A stretch of DNA of 64,000 bases. Source: Akkermansiaceae bacterium. Lineage in GTDB: Bacteria; Verrucomicrobiota; Verrucomicrobiia; Verrucomicrobiales; Akkermansiaceae. Below are positions 18,306 through 28,334 of this stretch, one piece after another (within the stretch, counting starts at the first letter, position 1; every line of letters begins with the position of its first letter). The notes beneath the pieces are model-generated. The model was given only the letters and a program-made list of their open reading frames with translations. It searched no databases and had not been told where the DNA came from. The stretch covers positions 25,261 through 89,260 of the forward strand of contig CAIVSK010000050.1 in NCBI GenBank assembly GCA_903908495.1, written 5' to 3'. The position numbers and the translations under genes were made by a program.

Positions 18306-21300
18306 ATGAACTCAAATCAAGAATTGTTGCTCAAGCATCGCTCATTCCAATTGGGCGGCGCGCGGGTTTTTCTGGTGGCATTGCAGCTCGCCGCGGCCCT
18401 CCACGCGGAATCCATCCAGCCGCCGCCGTTCGCGCCGTGGCCGCAAGACTACAAGTCCGGCACCGGGAGTTGTCTCATCGGCCCGGGCAAGCGGATTGTC
18501 TTTCAAGACGAGTCGCTCGCGCCCTTGGCCAACATCCTGGCCCGGGAAGTCCGGCTGGCAACCGGCATCACCCTGCCGGCGGCGCAAGCCAAGCCTGCCG
18601 CCAACGAGATCGCGCTGGGCGTTGACGGCAAACTCGCCAAGGAAAGCTATGTGCTGAGTGTGACGCCAAGCGGGATCTCGGTAGTCGGCCAGAATTACAA
18701 TGCGGTGGCAATGGGAACCGTGACATTGCTGCAGAGCCTGCAGACCAATGCGCAAGGAGAAACCGCCGTGCCCGCCTATGTCGTGAAAGACGCCTCGTGT
18801 GCGGAATATAGCGGTGTGATGTTGGATATAGCGCGCCAGGAACACACGATGGAAGTCCTGCGCGATGTCATCGATATGTGCCGGTTCTATAAAATCCGAT
18901 TCTTCCGGCTGCACTTCTCGGATGACGGTGCCTGCTTGTTTCCGTTCGCCGCCTATCCGCAAACCAGCGACCCCGGGCGCACCTGGAAGCTCCAGGACAT
19001 CAAGGACCTGGTGCGTTATGCCGACGAACGCGGCGTGACACTGGTGCCGGAATTGGAAACGCCCGGCCACTGCACGTATTTGTGCAACCGCATGCCCGAG
19101 GCTTTTGGCAAAGGTCCGGGCATGGATATCGCCCAGTCCAGGATCTACGAGGTGCTCGATGTCATGGTCAAGGAGATCTCCGAGGTTTTCAAGAGCTCGC
19201 CATACTTTCACATCGGCTGCGATGAAGCCAGGGTGCATACCGACGATGCGCAGTTTCTACAGGATCACAACCTCAAGGATGACGGCGAGCTCTTCGCCTA
19301 TCATGTGTCCAGGATGAACGCCATCGTCAAAAAGCATGGCAAGCGCACCGTAGCCTGGGAATGCCCCTGCGCTGACAAAGATGTCATCAGCACGGTTTGG
19401 AACGTCACCAGCAAGTATGGCGAGGACAAGCATGGGGAAACCACCAACACCCTGAAAGCTGGCAGGCCGGTGATCCAGGTCTCGTGGGAGCCGAGCATCG
19501 GCGACCCGGTGGAAGTCCTCTATGATTGGCGTCCCTTTGGCAAACAGAATCAGTTGGCAGGGGCGGGCATGCTCGGGTCGGAACTGGTGTTCTGGCAGAA
19601 TCATGGCAACATCGCCCTGCGCGTCCTGCGTTTCAAGGCGCCCGTCCGCAACGAAGTGACCTACAACCCGAAGGTTCCCGACTCGTATCCCCAATTTGCC
19701 AGACGCTACGCGCGCAGTCAGGACCAGTTTGACCGGGCGGCCACGGGCCTGGATATCCGCTTTGGCAAGAATGTCCACACGCTTGAGGAATGGATGATCG
19801 CGGGCGGCAAAGGGTTCATCGGTCCCGTATATGAATACACCGGTGTGTTGGACGCGGAGCTTGTTAGCTTGGTGAAGGACGCCACCATCCGCTACATCCT
19901 TGAGGCGAAAGAGGGTTGGGAGATGCCGGGTGCTAGCTCACCTATCTATGATTCCGCAGTGCTGCATAATGTGAAATCCGAGATCGGCAGCACCACGATC
20001 TTCAAGGCCCGGCTCTTCGACAAGGCCGGCCAAGCACTGGGCCGCACCCTGATCCGCGAGTTCCATAACAACCCGTTCACGGTCAACGTCGTCGGTGCCG
20101 TGCGCAAGGAGGACCCGCGCTTCGCCAACGCGCTGGCATTTGATCTGGTCAAACACCTCAAGACCGGCGCGGTGCGCTATCAGATCAACGGCCCGGTCAC
20201 CACCCATTCCCCGGAATTCACCCAGGCGTTCCAGATTGCGGGGGATGCCACCGTGACGTTCCAATATTTCAACGAAGCCGGCGAGGAAAAGGGCGTGCCG
20301 TGGCGGATGCTCGCCAGAAAGGTGGATTTCGATCCGTTCAGCCTGACCTACAAGAAGCCGGTGACAGCAACGCTAGGCCCCAAGGAATTTGTCGAATTGG
20401 CGGTGGATGGACTGGTGGACAAGAACGAATGCCTGGTCGCGTCTGATGTGCAACAGGCGTTGACCGTCGATCTGGGCAAGGTCCTGGAAGTGAACCGGGT
20501 CATTCTTTATACATTCTGGAATGTGGATGACAAGCGCGCCTATCAATATTCCATCGACCTATCAACGGACAACCAGACATGGAACACGGTGGCCAAGGCC
20601 GCCGATAACACGGTGGCGGCGACGGACAAGGGCTACAGCCATGAGTTTGCCCCACACAGGGCCCGCTACATCCGCGCCACGGTGCTGGGTAACAACCGGA
20701 CCAAGGGTGTTGAAGTCACCGAAATTCGCGCCTATGGTCCGGATCAAATGGCCGGCGCGCCGTCCACCCCCAGCACCCAGGATCCACTCAACCCCCAATT
20801 GCAGGCGGACTTGGCCTTCATCAACCATGCGGCGCCGGCCAACGTGCTGGCCACGGAAATCCGCGGCGAGTGGGATTTGATAGCGCAGAGGTTCGGCCCG
20901 AACTTCAATTGCAAGCTGGTGGGTGACACGAAGTTCGGCTGGCAGTGTGGCGAGGCCCCCGGGGTGCTCGACATCAACGGCCAAACCCTCAACTGGTCCA
21001 CCGGTGGCGGCAATGGCTGCGGAGTTGACACCATCCTGACAGGCAACGGCGGCCGCATCAACTGGGATGGCGGCTTTGATGGGAACTGGGTCACCTATCC
21101 GTCGAATCTCAGGGGCAACAAGCCGAACTCCTTCAATGGCACGTTCCACCTGCGGCATGGCACCATGGTGCTGCGCAAGGTTGCCGGGGTGAATTCTCTA
21201 TCAGGTGATATCGAATTGGGCGGGGCGGACGGCTGGAACGAGTCGTTCCTGCTGTGGGGGCAATCTGATCAATTGCCCGACACCTCCTCGATCACGACGC

Positions 21301-21620
21301 TGCCGCTCAACAAGGGCATCAAGAATCCGCGGGCCACGCTGTGCCTGCAAAACAACTCCGAAACCCTGGGAACCCTCACCGTCAAAACCGAGACCCTCAT
21401 CGATCTGGGCGACAAGAAGGGCTCCATCTCGTTCGCCGATTCCTCGCGGAAAGAATGGGACCCGACCACGACTCTAACCATCAAGGGGGTGGGCAGCGTG
21501 CGCTTCGGCACCTCCGCCGCCGGATTGACCCCGGCGCAACTCGCCATGGTCGGTTTTGCGACGCCACAAGGGAAAGCCAAAGCGAAAATCACCGCCGACG
21601 GCACCTTGGCGCCGCAGTGA
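18306..21620 (+). CDS. GH20 beta-N-acetylhexosaminidase-like with F5/8 type C domain and long C-terminal extension
   Basis: SGVMLDIARQEHTMEVLRDVIDMCRFYKIRFFRLHFSDD; HIGCDEAR catalytic D-E pair; discoidin segment. Confidence 0.88.
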   Translation: MNSNQELLLKHRSFQLGGARVFLVALQLAAALHAESIQPPPFAPWPQDYKSGTGSCLIGPGKRIVFQDESLAPLANILAREVRLATGITLPAAQAKPAANEIALGVDGKLAKESYVLSVTPSGISVVGQNYNAVAMGTVTLLQSLQTNAQGETAVPAYVVKDASCAEYSGVMLDIARQEHTMEVLRDVIDMCRFYKIRFFRLHFSDDGACLFPFAAYPQTSDPGRTWKLQDIKDLVRYADERGVTLVPELETPGHCTYLCNRMPEAFGKGPGMDIAQSRIYEVLDVMVKEISEVFKSSPYFHIGCDEARVHTDDAQFLQDHNLKDDGELFAYHVSRMNAIVKKHGKRTVAWECPCADKDVISTVWNVTSKYGEDKHGETTNTLKAGRPVIQVSWEPSIGDPVEVLYDWRPFGKQNQLAGAGMLGSELVFWQNHGNIALRVLRFKAPVRNEVTYNPKVPDSYPQFARRYARSQDQFDRAATGLDIRFGKNVHTLEEWMIAGGKGFIGPVYEYTGVLDAELVSLVKDATIRYILEAKEGWEMPGASSPIYDSAVLHNVKSEIGSTTIFKARLFDKAGQALGRTLIREFHNNPFTVNVVGAVRKEDPRFANALAFDLVKHLKTGAVRYQINGPVTTHSPEFTQAFQIAGDATVTFQYFNEAGEEKGVPWRMLARKVDFDPFSLTYKKPVTATLGPKEFVELAVDGLVDKNECLVASDVQQALTVDLGKVLEVNRVILYTFWNVDDKRAYQYSIDLSTDNQTWNTVAKAADNTVAATDKGYSHEFAPHRARYIRATVLGNNRTKGVEVTEIRAYGPDQMAGAPSTPSTQDPLNPQLQADLAFINHAAPANVLATEIRGEWDLIAQRFGPNFNCKLVGDTKFGWQCGEAPGVLDINGQTLNWSTGGGNGCGVDTILTGNGGRINWDGGFDGNWVTYPSNLRGNKPNSFNGTFHLRHGTMVLRKVAGVNSLSGDIELGGADGWNESFLLWGQSDQLPDTSSITTLPLNKGIKNPRATLCLQNNSETLGTLTVKTETLIDLGDKKGSISFADSSRKEWDPTTTLTIKGVGSVRFGTSAAGLTPAQLAMVGFATPQGKAKAKITADGTLAPQ

Positions 21621-21684
21621 GAACCGGCGGGTGCCGGAGGCATTTCGAGGGGGTTCCCGGCCGTGTTGCTGCCTCGTCCCCGAT

Positions 21685-22839
21685 TTACAAGGCCCCTGCC
21701 AGCTCGAGCATGGTTTCGTAGTTGCGCAAGGTCAGCGGCGACAGGTCGCGGCCATACGGGCTGGCGGATGGCAGCAGGACGAAGCCGCGGCCGGCACCGG
21801 CGGTGCCTTCGTCGAGGGCGCGTTGCACCTTTTCGGCGAAGCGTGGAGTGGGCAGCATTTCGATGTCGGCGATTTCCAGGTTGCCGAACAACACGAGCTG
21901 ACCGCCGTGGCGTTGGCGCACCTCGCGCAATTCCAGGTCGCCTTGCGGCGGCGGCTCGATCGGGTCGAGGCCGTCGGCGCCCATCCCGGCGATCAGGTCG
22001 AGGATGTGATTGAGGCGGCCGTGGCAATGCACGCGGGCGAAGCCGCCATGGTCGTGGATGGAGCGGATCATCGGAGTGACGTAGCGCACCACATATTCGT
22101 CGAACAAGCGCGGTGGCAGGTACGGCTCGGAGGCATACTCCGGGCCATAGATGCGCCACAGGCGGCCGGGAAAGCGGCGGCTGACCTCGGCGGTGCGGGC
22201 ATGGATGCGGCCGGCCATCTTCTCTAACAACCGATGAAACAACGCCGGCTCGGTGAATGCGAGCACCGTGTAATCTTCCATGCTGAACAAAGCCGCGGCC
22301 GCGCACAGCGGGTCTTCGGTGTCCACCATCACGATGCCACGCTCGCCCAGCGCGGCTTCTTCGGCCGCCAGCGGCGCGGTGTCGATGTGCTCGGCAAATA
22401 CCTCGTCCGGGATGCTGAGGTAGGCTTCGACGTCCTCGGCCTCCTTGAGAAAATGCTCGACGGTCCACACGGTGTTGACCTGGCGGTCGCGTTTGGTCAC
22501 CTCGGTGAGCGTGCGGCCGGCCACCTCCAACACGGTGCGGGTGAGCCGGGTGTCGCCGTCATCGTGGGTGGTTTGGCGGAAAAACTCAGGCCAGCGCGCG
22601 CCGGCGGCTGATCCGGTGGGATCGATTGAGCGGGCGCGCACCGGGCTCATCATGCGGATGAGGTCGGTGTGCTCTTCAGCGAGTTGCAGCAGTGGCTGCC
22701 AGGCGGGGGAGTTATAGACATTGTAGGGATCCGGATCGGTGGGGTCGATCTGGAAACCGCCAATTTCGTAGAAGCTCACCGGCGGTCGATCCACCGGTTC
22801 GCCGCGCAGGGTTGCCATCAAGCGTTCACGTCGTGTCAT
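21685..22839 (-). CDS. Uroporphyrinogen decarboxylase (URO-D)/methylcobamide methyltransferase superfamily protein
   Basis: MTRRERLMATLRGEPVDRPPVSFYE; FARVHCHGRLNHILDLIAGMGADGLDPIEPPPQGD. Confidence 0.82.
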   Translation of the reverse strand: MTRRERLMATLRGEPVDRPPVSFYEIGGFQIDPTDPDPYNVYNSPAWQPLLQLAEEHTDLIRMMSPVRARSIDPTGSAAGARWPEFFRQTTHDDGDTRLTRTVLEVAGRTLTEVTKRDRQVNTVWTVEHFLKEAEDVEAYLSIPDEVFAEHIDTAPLAAEEAALGERGIVMVDTEDPLCAAAALFSMEDYTVLAFTEPALFHRLLEKMAGRIHARTAEVSRRFPGRLWRIYGPEYASEPYLPPRLFDEYVVRYVTPMIRSIHDHGGFARVHCHGRLNHILDLIAGMGADGLDPIEPPPQGDLELREVRQRHGGQLVLFGNLEIADIEMLPTPRFAEKVQRALDEGTAGAGRGFVLLPSASPYGRDLSPLTLRNYETMLELAGAL

Positions 22840-22864
22840 GGTTTTCGGTTAGGCGGTGTGCCGC

Positions 22865-23515
22865 TCACGGGATTTCCGACAGGTTGCGCACCCGCGGCGT
22901 GCCGGTCAGCGGATCGGAGTGGACCAGCACGAACGAGCGCGCCAGCGGGTCGAGCGGCCAATAGGTGGAATTGAAGGGGATCCACTCGCCGGCGACCTGG
23001 CGGACCATTTCGACCTCGACGCGGGGGTCTTTGGGAGCGGGTTGCGGTGGCCGCAACACCACCGAGCTGCCGGGTTTGAGATTGGAGCGCAGGGTGCCAA
23101 AGCGCACCGCGATCTCCTCGCCGGTCGCATTGAGCAGAAAGCGGTCGCCCGGGCCGATTTTCGCACTCGCGTCGGGAATCGGCAGGATCGCCCAGCTGCC
23201 GTCGGATTTCGGCAGAATCAGCAGCAGGTAGCGCGCGCCGGCGGTGTCCGGCAGGGTGAATTGGGCGGTGGCCTTGAAGGCGCTCGAGCTCGCCACATAG
23301 CTGCCGGCTGGCACCGCGAGCGGGTCGCTGAACTGGTTTTTGCGGGCCTCGAGGTGGATTCTGACCGGGTGATCCGGCGGGCTGTCGGACGGGCTGATGT
23401 CGAAGCTGACAAGGGTGGCGGGCAGGTCAAAGGCGAGGGTGCGGACGGGTGCCGCGGCGGCCGGCAGCAGGGCGAGCGCGGCAGCGAGTGCGGGGATGAC
23501 GAGGGGGTGGCGCAT
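22865..23515 (-). CDS. Hypothetical secreted protein downstream of the giant pilin-like gene
   Basis: MRHPLVIPALAAALALLPAAAAPVRTLAFDLP signal peptide; 216 aa. Confidence 0.7.
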   Translation of the reverse strand: MRHPLVIPALAAALALLPAAAAPVRTLAFDLPATLVSFDISPSDSPPDHPVRIHLEARKNQFSDPLAVPAGSYVASSSAFKATAQFTLPDTAGARYLLLILPKSDGSWAILPIPDASAKIGPGDRFLLNATGEEIAVRFGTLRSNLKPGSSVVLRPPQPAPKDPRVEVEMVRQVAGEWIPFNSTYWPLDPLARSFVLVHSDPLTGTPRVRNLSEIP

Positions 23516-23550
23516 GGGGAGGCGGGCAGGTTGGATACGGCGGCGGCGGG

Positions 23551-26500
23551 CTATTCTTGCGGTCCGCTGAGCCAGCGAAATGATATCGTCACATAGCGGC
23601 GGCCGAGGCGCACATTGACCGGCAATTTGGGCAGCGCCAGGTCGGCGCTTTCGGCAGCGTCCATGTAGCTGGGGACCCGCTGGACCACCGCCTCGCAACA
23701 AGCGCTGGCGGTCACCACGTCCTTGGCGTCGCGCGATTCGCCATAGCCGCGGATGCGGAAAGTATCGCCGCGGGCGACCATCGCGGGGCCGAGGGGATCG
23801 AGGAGGTCTGCCTGCATCAACCAGCCGGGACTGCCGGCGGCGGTGTTGAGGGCGCTGGCCTTGGGGAAGGCCATGCTGGCTCCGCCCGGCGCGCTCGCAC
23901 CGGCCATGCCGCCGGCGGCGGCAAGATCGTTGAGGCCGCAACCGTCGATGGCGGTTTGCAGCGCGCCGGATAGGGCGAGGGAGGAATCGGTGGACAGGCG
24001 GCGGTTGATGAATTCCGATAGATTGAGGAACGGCCCGCGTTTGCGCACCTGCTCGACGATGGCCGCGGCGAGTTTGGCCAGTTTCTCGTCGGAGATATCG
24101 CGAAAGCCGCAGTACGCGCTGGCCGGCTCCGCGCTGCTGTCCAGGGCGCTGGCCAGCACCGTCTCGGTGCGCGCAAAGACGGTGCCGCTGCCAACCACTT
24201 CCTTGCCCTGGGTGCCGCCGTTTCTGCCGAGTTGGGTGATGGCGCGGGTGCGGGTGGAGGCCAAAAACACCTGCCATGCCTCGACCGAGGTGGAATTGAT
24301 GTTGAAGCCGCCATCTAACAACAGATTGGCGGCGATGCGCTTGTAGGTATCGGTCCTCATGGTGAGGTCCTGGGTGGCGGGGAAGCTGCGGTGCAGCACG
24401 GTGGCAGCCAGTTCCTCATTCAACCACGGGCTGAAGCGCCGGTTGATGAGGGTGTCCGTGCCTTCCAGGAAGTCCTGCCAGGTTCTGGCCATCGATTTGC
24501 TAGACCCGAAGCGCGTGCTGCTGCGGGGTGCCACCGAGGACAGGAAGTACTTGTCCCACAGCACTTCGTTGCCGAGGTAGCGGTGGTCGATGTAGCTCCC
24601 CTTGGCAGTGGAGTCCGCCGGCACCAGCGGATGGGCGTACGAGTTGCCGATGGATTGGTCGGCATATGGCGCGTTGGGCGTGCTGTTGAAGTTCCAGTAG
24701 GTGGCCCGCAGGGTCGAGGCCCCGTCGCCCACCCCCGCATGCCGGAATTGCGCCAGCGAGGTCGGCGGCACCGTCGGAATCCCCGCAAACAGGAAATGCG
24801 TCTGCCCGCTGGCCGGCCCGCGGCCCGAGCCGATGTAACCGTGGTTGGGCCCGTTAGGACTGTTAGGCAACGTCACCTGGATGATGTCACTATCGAAGCC
24901 GGTGAGCGCTTCCACCTTGTAGTCGAGCCGCTCGTTGGCGAACTCGGCGAGATTGCCATTGGTCTTGGATGACAGTCGGGTGGTGCCGGTGTTGAGGAAG
25001 GCGGGAATCGGCACGGTGGAATCGCGCGCCGTCTTGGTCTCCATGATGAAGGCCCCGAAGGGTTGCTTGCGGCCCACCACGCTGGCCAGCGAGACGCTCG
25101 GCACATCGGCCTGGTTGACCGCGCGCATCTGGGTCACGAAGGGTGCATCGGCTCGCGCCAAAATCTCCCCGCGATGCTCGTAGTAGGGCCACTTCTTGAC
25201 CGAGTCATAGATCCAAAAGTCCATGTATTGGTAGTTCGAGTTAGAGTCGATGCTGGCGCCGGCGGCGTTGGGATCCGGGGTGAGGCCGACGGAGATTTTC
25301 TCGGTGCCGGTGCCGGTGACTTGCGAGACATTGCCGACGACGCCATCGAAGAATGCGCCGGGCCAGAACTCACTGGTGCCGTTGGCGTCCTTTTTGAGCG
25401 AGAACACCACCGTTTCCCCGGGGCCCATCGAAAACAAGCGGTCCCCTTTCGGGTTGTTGAAGGGGACCTGGATGACGGGAATCAGATCGGACGGGGTGAG
25501 CGTGACGGGGTTGGCGCCGTTGGTCCGAAACTCGAATTTCATCGGCAGGCCCTTGAACAATTTCGCGAAGAATTTGGCGTTGACTGGAAAGTGGATCCTG
25601 GCGTCGAAGGGATTCCACAGGGTGATGAAAAAGTCGGTGGCCAGCTGCAGCGTGTACGGTTTCGGGTTGGTCACGACCGTATCCTTCACCGCGGAATAGG
25701 AAAACACATAGATGATTTTGGCCATCCGCGGATATCGGAAGCCACCCGCCTCGTCGCCGAAGCTCACAAAGGCGTCGGCCAGATGCCAATCGATGAGGGC
25801 GCCTTTGGGCTCCACCCGCGGCTCGCTGCCATCGAAGGTGACGTCCTTGTAGAGATTGTAGTAGGCGTAGAGATGGTTCCAGCGGGCCCCCATCGCCACC
25901 GCGGGCTGGCCGTACAGATAGACTTTTTTGTCAGACACACTGTTGCCGCCGGTCCAGGTGCCAAAGTCGGTGATCTTGTCGGCCGGCTGTTCGAACAAGG
26001 TGCTGAGGTCCTGTTTCAGCCCGCCGTTGCGCACGTCGGCCACCACCGAGCGCGAGTCGTTGGTGAAATACACCCCCTGCCGGTCCGGCCACTTGCTGGC
26101 GGCCAACCGGGACTGGCCGGCAGTCACCATCGCGGCGATGTGCGCGGGCGTCGGGGTGAATCCCGAGACTCCTGCCAGAGTCTCCGGCACCATCCGCGGC
26201 GCGGCATGTGCGGCCACCGCCCCCTCGCCCTTGCTCGCCGGCTCTCGCAGCGGCAGGTTGGCGCGCGCCTTGAGCGATTCGTCGTCGGTCCACCACCCCA
26301 GCCGCCCGTGGTTGGGTGCCGCCAACAGCGGAATGGTCACGTCGGGAATACCGCGCACCTTGCGGATGATGGTGCTTTCGCCCGTCACCGGCGTGCGCGC
26401 TGCGTCCAATGGTAGCTGCTTGCCCATCGCGGTGACCAACCACGCCGCGAAAAAGTCGGCGCGCGCCGGTTGATAGGACTTAGGCGTCGCCGGGTTGCTT

Positions 26501-26817
26501 TTCCACACCCCGCGCCAGCCGGGATTGGCGCAGCCGCTGCCACTCGCCGTGGTCAGCACGTCCGCCGGGGCGGTGATGCGGGTGTCGCTGCCGGTTTGTG
26601 CCTGGAGCTGGGCCAGCGCCAATGCCAGGGCGAGGCGCGCATTGGCCCGCGCTTCGTTGCGGGCGGCCTCATGGCCCACGCTGCGCAGCGCCACGGTTGA
26701 GAGCGTGAGCAAGCCGACGCTGAGCATCACCAGCAGCCCCATCAGCATCAGCGTGATGACCAGCGCAAAGCCGCCGCGCTGGGCGCGGCGGAGATGGGGC
26801 GGTTTGGATCGGGTCAT
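23551..26817 (-). CDS. Verru_Chthon cassette protein A-like giant pilin-like/PilX-like protein
   Basis: Prepilin-like N-terminus RGGFALVITLMLMGLLVMLSVGLLTLSTVALRSVGHEAARNEARANARLALALALAQLQ followed by about 1000 aa extracellular region; matches my recollection of the TIGRFAM family 'Verru_Chthon cassette protein A'. Confidence 0.75.
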   Translation of the reverse strand: MTRSKPPHLRRAQRGGFALVITLMLMGLLVMLSVGLLTLSTVALRSVGHEAARNEARANARLALALALAQLQAQTGSDTRITAPADVLTTASGSGCANPGWRGVWKSNPATPKSYQPARADFFAAWLVTAMGKQLPLDAARTPVTGESTIIRKVRGIPDVTIPLLAAPNHGRLGWWTDDESLKARANLPLREPASKGEGAVAAHAAPRMVPETLAGVSGFTPTPAHIAAMVTAGQSRLAASKWPDRQGVYFTNDSRSVVADVRNGGLKQDLSTLFEQPADKITDFGTWTGGNSVSDKKVYLYGQPAVAMGARWNHLYAYYNLYKDVTFDGSEPRVEPKGALIDWHLADAFVSFGDEAGGFRYPRMAKIIYVFSYSAVKDTVVTNPKPYTLQLATDFFITLWNPFDARIHFPVNAKFFAKLFKGLPMKFEFRTNGANPVTLTPSDLIPVIQVPFNNPKGDRLFSMGPGETVVFSLKKDANGTSEFWPGAFFDGVVGNVSQVTGTGTEKISVGLTPDPNAAGASIDSNSNYQYMDFWIYDSVKKWPYYEHRGEILARADAPFVTQMRAVNQADVPSVSLASVVGRKQPFGAFIMETKTARDSTVPIPAFLNTGTTRLSSKTNGNLAEFANERLDYKVEALTGFDSDIIQVTLPNSPNGPNHGYIGSGRGPASGQTHFLFAGIPTVPPTSLAQFRHAGVGDGASTLRATYWNFNSTPNAPYADQSIGNSYAHPLVPADSTAKGSYIDHRYLGNEVLWDKYFLSSVAPRSSTRFGSSKSMARTWQDFLEGTDTLINRRFSPWLNEELAATVLHRSFPATQDLTMRTDTYKRIAANLLLDGGFNINSTSVEAWQVFLASTRTRAITQLGRNGGTQGKEVVGSGTVFARTETVLASALDSSAEPASAYCGFRDISDEKLAKLAAAIVEQVRKRGPFLNLSEFINRRLSTDSSLALSGALQTAIDGCGLNDLAAAGGMAGASAPGGASMAFPKASALNTAAGSPGWLMQADLLDPLGPAMVARGDTFRIRGYGESRDAKDVVTASACCEAVVQRVPSYMDAAESADLALPKLPVNVRLGRRYVTISFRWLSGPQE

Positions 26818-27004
26818 GAATGAATCGGCATCAAGTTCGCGCCACCAATGTCGCCGCCGCACGCTGCTTGGCAAGCCACGCGACCTGCTTGCCGGATGTA
26901 CAACGATTGAATACCTCGATTGCACTTGCGGGAGCGCGGGCCTACCGCCAACTTGGCAAGCGTGATCGCCTGCTACTGCTGATAACATTCCCCCAGTCCC
27001 CCTC

Positions 27005-28201
27005 ATGATCCATTCGCTTCGTTTCCTATTGTTCGTGCCGGCCCTCGGGTTAGCCGTCCAAACCGCCCTCGCCGACGCCCCGGCCGCCGTGAAAACCGAG
27101 ACCCTCAAGGGCCAACACGTCAGCGCCCGCTTCCGGCCGGATGACTGGAAGGTGTTGGACCACCCGCAGGAGTTCATCGGCTTCCTCGACCAGATCTATC
27201 AGACGATGGTCGAACTCACGTCCAATGAGCCGCCGATGATCCTGCGCGGCCACGAAAAACTTGGTGCCTGGGGCACCGCCGACCTCGATGGCATCGACAT
27301 CGACTGGACCTGTGTGGTGCCCTTCATGCAGGACTTCAAAGCCGGCAAGGTCGAGTTCGGCTTTGTGCATGAAATGGGCCATGTCTTCGATGCCCGCGAC
27401 TTCGCCCGCTGGTACATCACCCCCAACGCCGGCGGCGAGGCGTTTGCCAACATCAAGCTGTCTTATGCCTTGGAACAATTGCTGCGCAAGGACACCCGCT
27501 ACCGCATCGAATTCGGCCCCGGCGGCCGCCAGACCGGGTACGATTTCAACAATAACTTCTATCTCCACGCCGGCGACAAATACCTCGCAAGCAACACCGC
27601 CTGGGACCAGATGGGCGTGGACGACCTGCATTCGTTTCACATGGGACTCATCCGCAAACTCGGCTGGGACGTGTACAAGAAATGGTTCCGCGCGTACTAC
27701 AAGATTGAAGCCCAGAAGGACGGTCGCGCCCCGGCAAGCGTCAGTGATCCGCTGCGCATCAATCTGGTCTGCGCCTTGCTATCGACCTTCGGCGGCGAAA
27801 ACCTGGTGCCCGATTGCCAGCGCTACCGCTTCCCGGTGACCGACAAGAGCGTGCTGGAAGTGGCTAAACGCTACGACCTCAAACAAGTGTGCGCCGCCAC
27901 CGACCGTGAGTTCGCCGAGGAATACGCCGCCGGCAAAATCCACCTCGACCCGCTGAGCCTGCGAGTGCGCCTGACCCCGGCCGCCGACGGCAGCGCCACC
28001 GCTTCCATCTTCAGCATCCTGCGCAGCACCCCGAGCACGGTGGTGCGCTACACGCTGGACAACTCCGCGGTCACCGCCGCTTCCCAAGTGGATGCCGGCA
28101 CGCCCATCGCGTTGGCCGCCGGAGCCACCTTGCGTGCCGCACTGTTTGTCCCCGGCAAGGCTGAGCCTGTTCTAACAGCCAGCTCCGCCGCCGGAAAATG
28201 A
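27005..28201 (+). CDS. Secreted putative zinc metallopeptidase (zincin, HEMGH motif; M60-like appearance)
   Basis: Signal peptide MIHSLRFLLFVPALGLAVQTALA; FGFVHEMGHVFDARDFARWYITPNAGGEAFANIK (HExxH at 27368-27382). Confidence 0.75.
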   Translation: MIHSLRFLLFVPALGLAVQTALADAPAAVKTETLKGQHVSARFRPDDWKVLDHPQEFIGFLDQIYQTMVELTSNEPPMILRGHEKLGAWGTADLDGIDIDWTCVVPFMQDFKAGKVEFGFVHEMGHVFDARDFARWYITPNAGGEAFANIKLSYALEQLLRKDTRYRIEFGPGGRQTGYDFNNNFYLHAGDKYLASNTAWDQMGVDDLHSFHMGLIRKLGWDVYKKWFRAYYKIEAQKDGRAPASVSDPLRINLVCALLSTFGGENLVPDCQRYRFPVTDKSVLEVAKRYDLKQVCAATDREFAEEYAAGKIHLDPLSLRVRLTPAADGSATASIFSILRSTPSTVVRYTLDNSAVTAASQVDAGTPIALAAGATLRAALFVPGKAEPVLTASSAAGK

Positions 28202-28334
28202 CGGCTCCATCCATCCTGCTGCTGATGATGATGATCCCGGCCGTAAGGTTGCATCCGGTCCTCGCCACCTCGATATCCAGCCCGGCGATACCCGCATCCA
28301 GGATGTGGCACCCCTGCCCTAACTTATAACTTAT

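Noticed and set aside
26818-27177. N-terminal extension of the cassette-A-like ORF
   Set aside because: It runs through the divergent promoter region and the neighbouring zincin start; the prepilin-like N-terminus begins at 26817.
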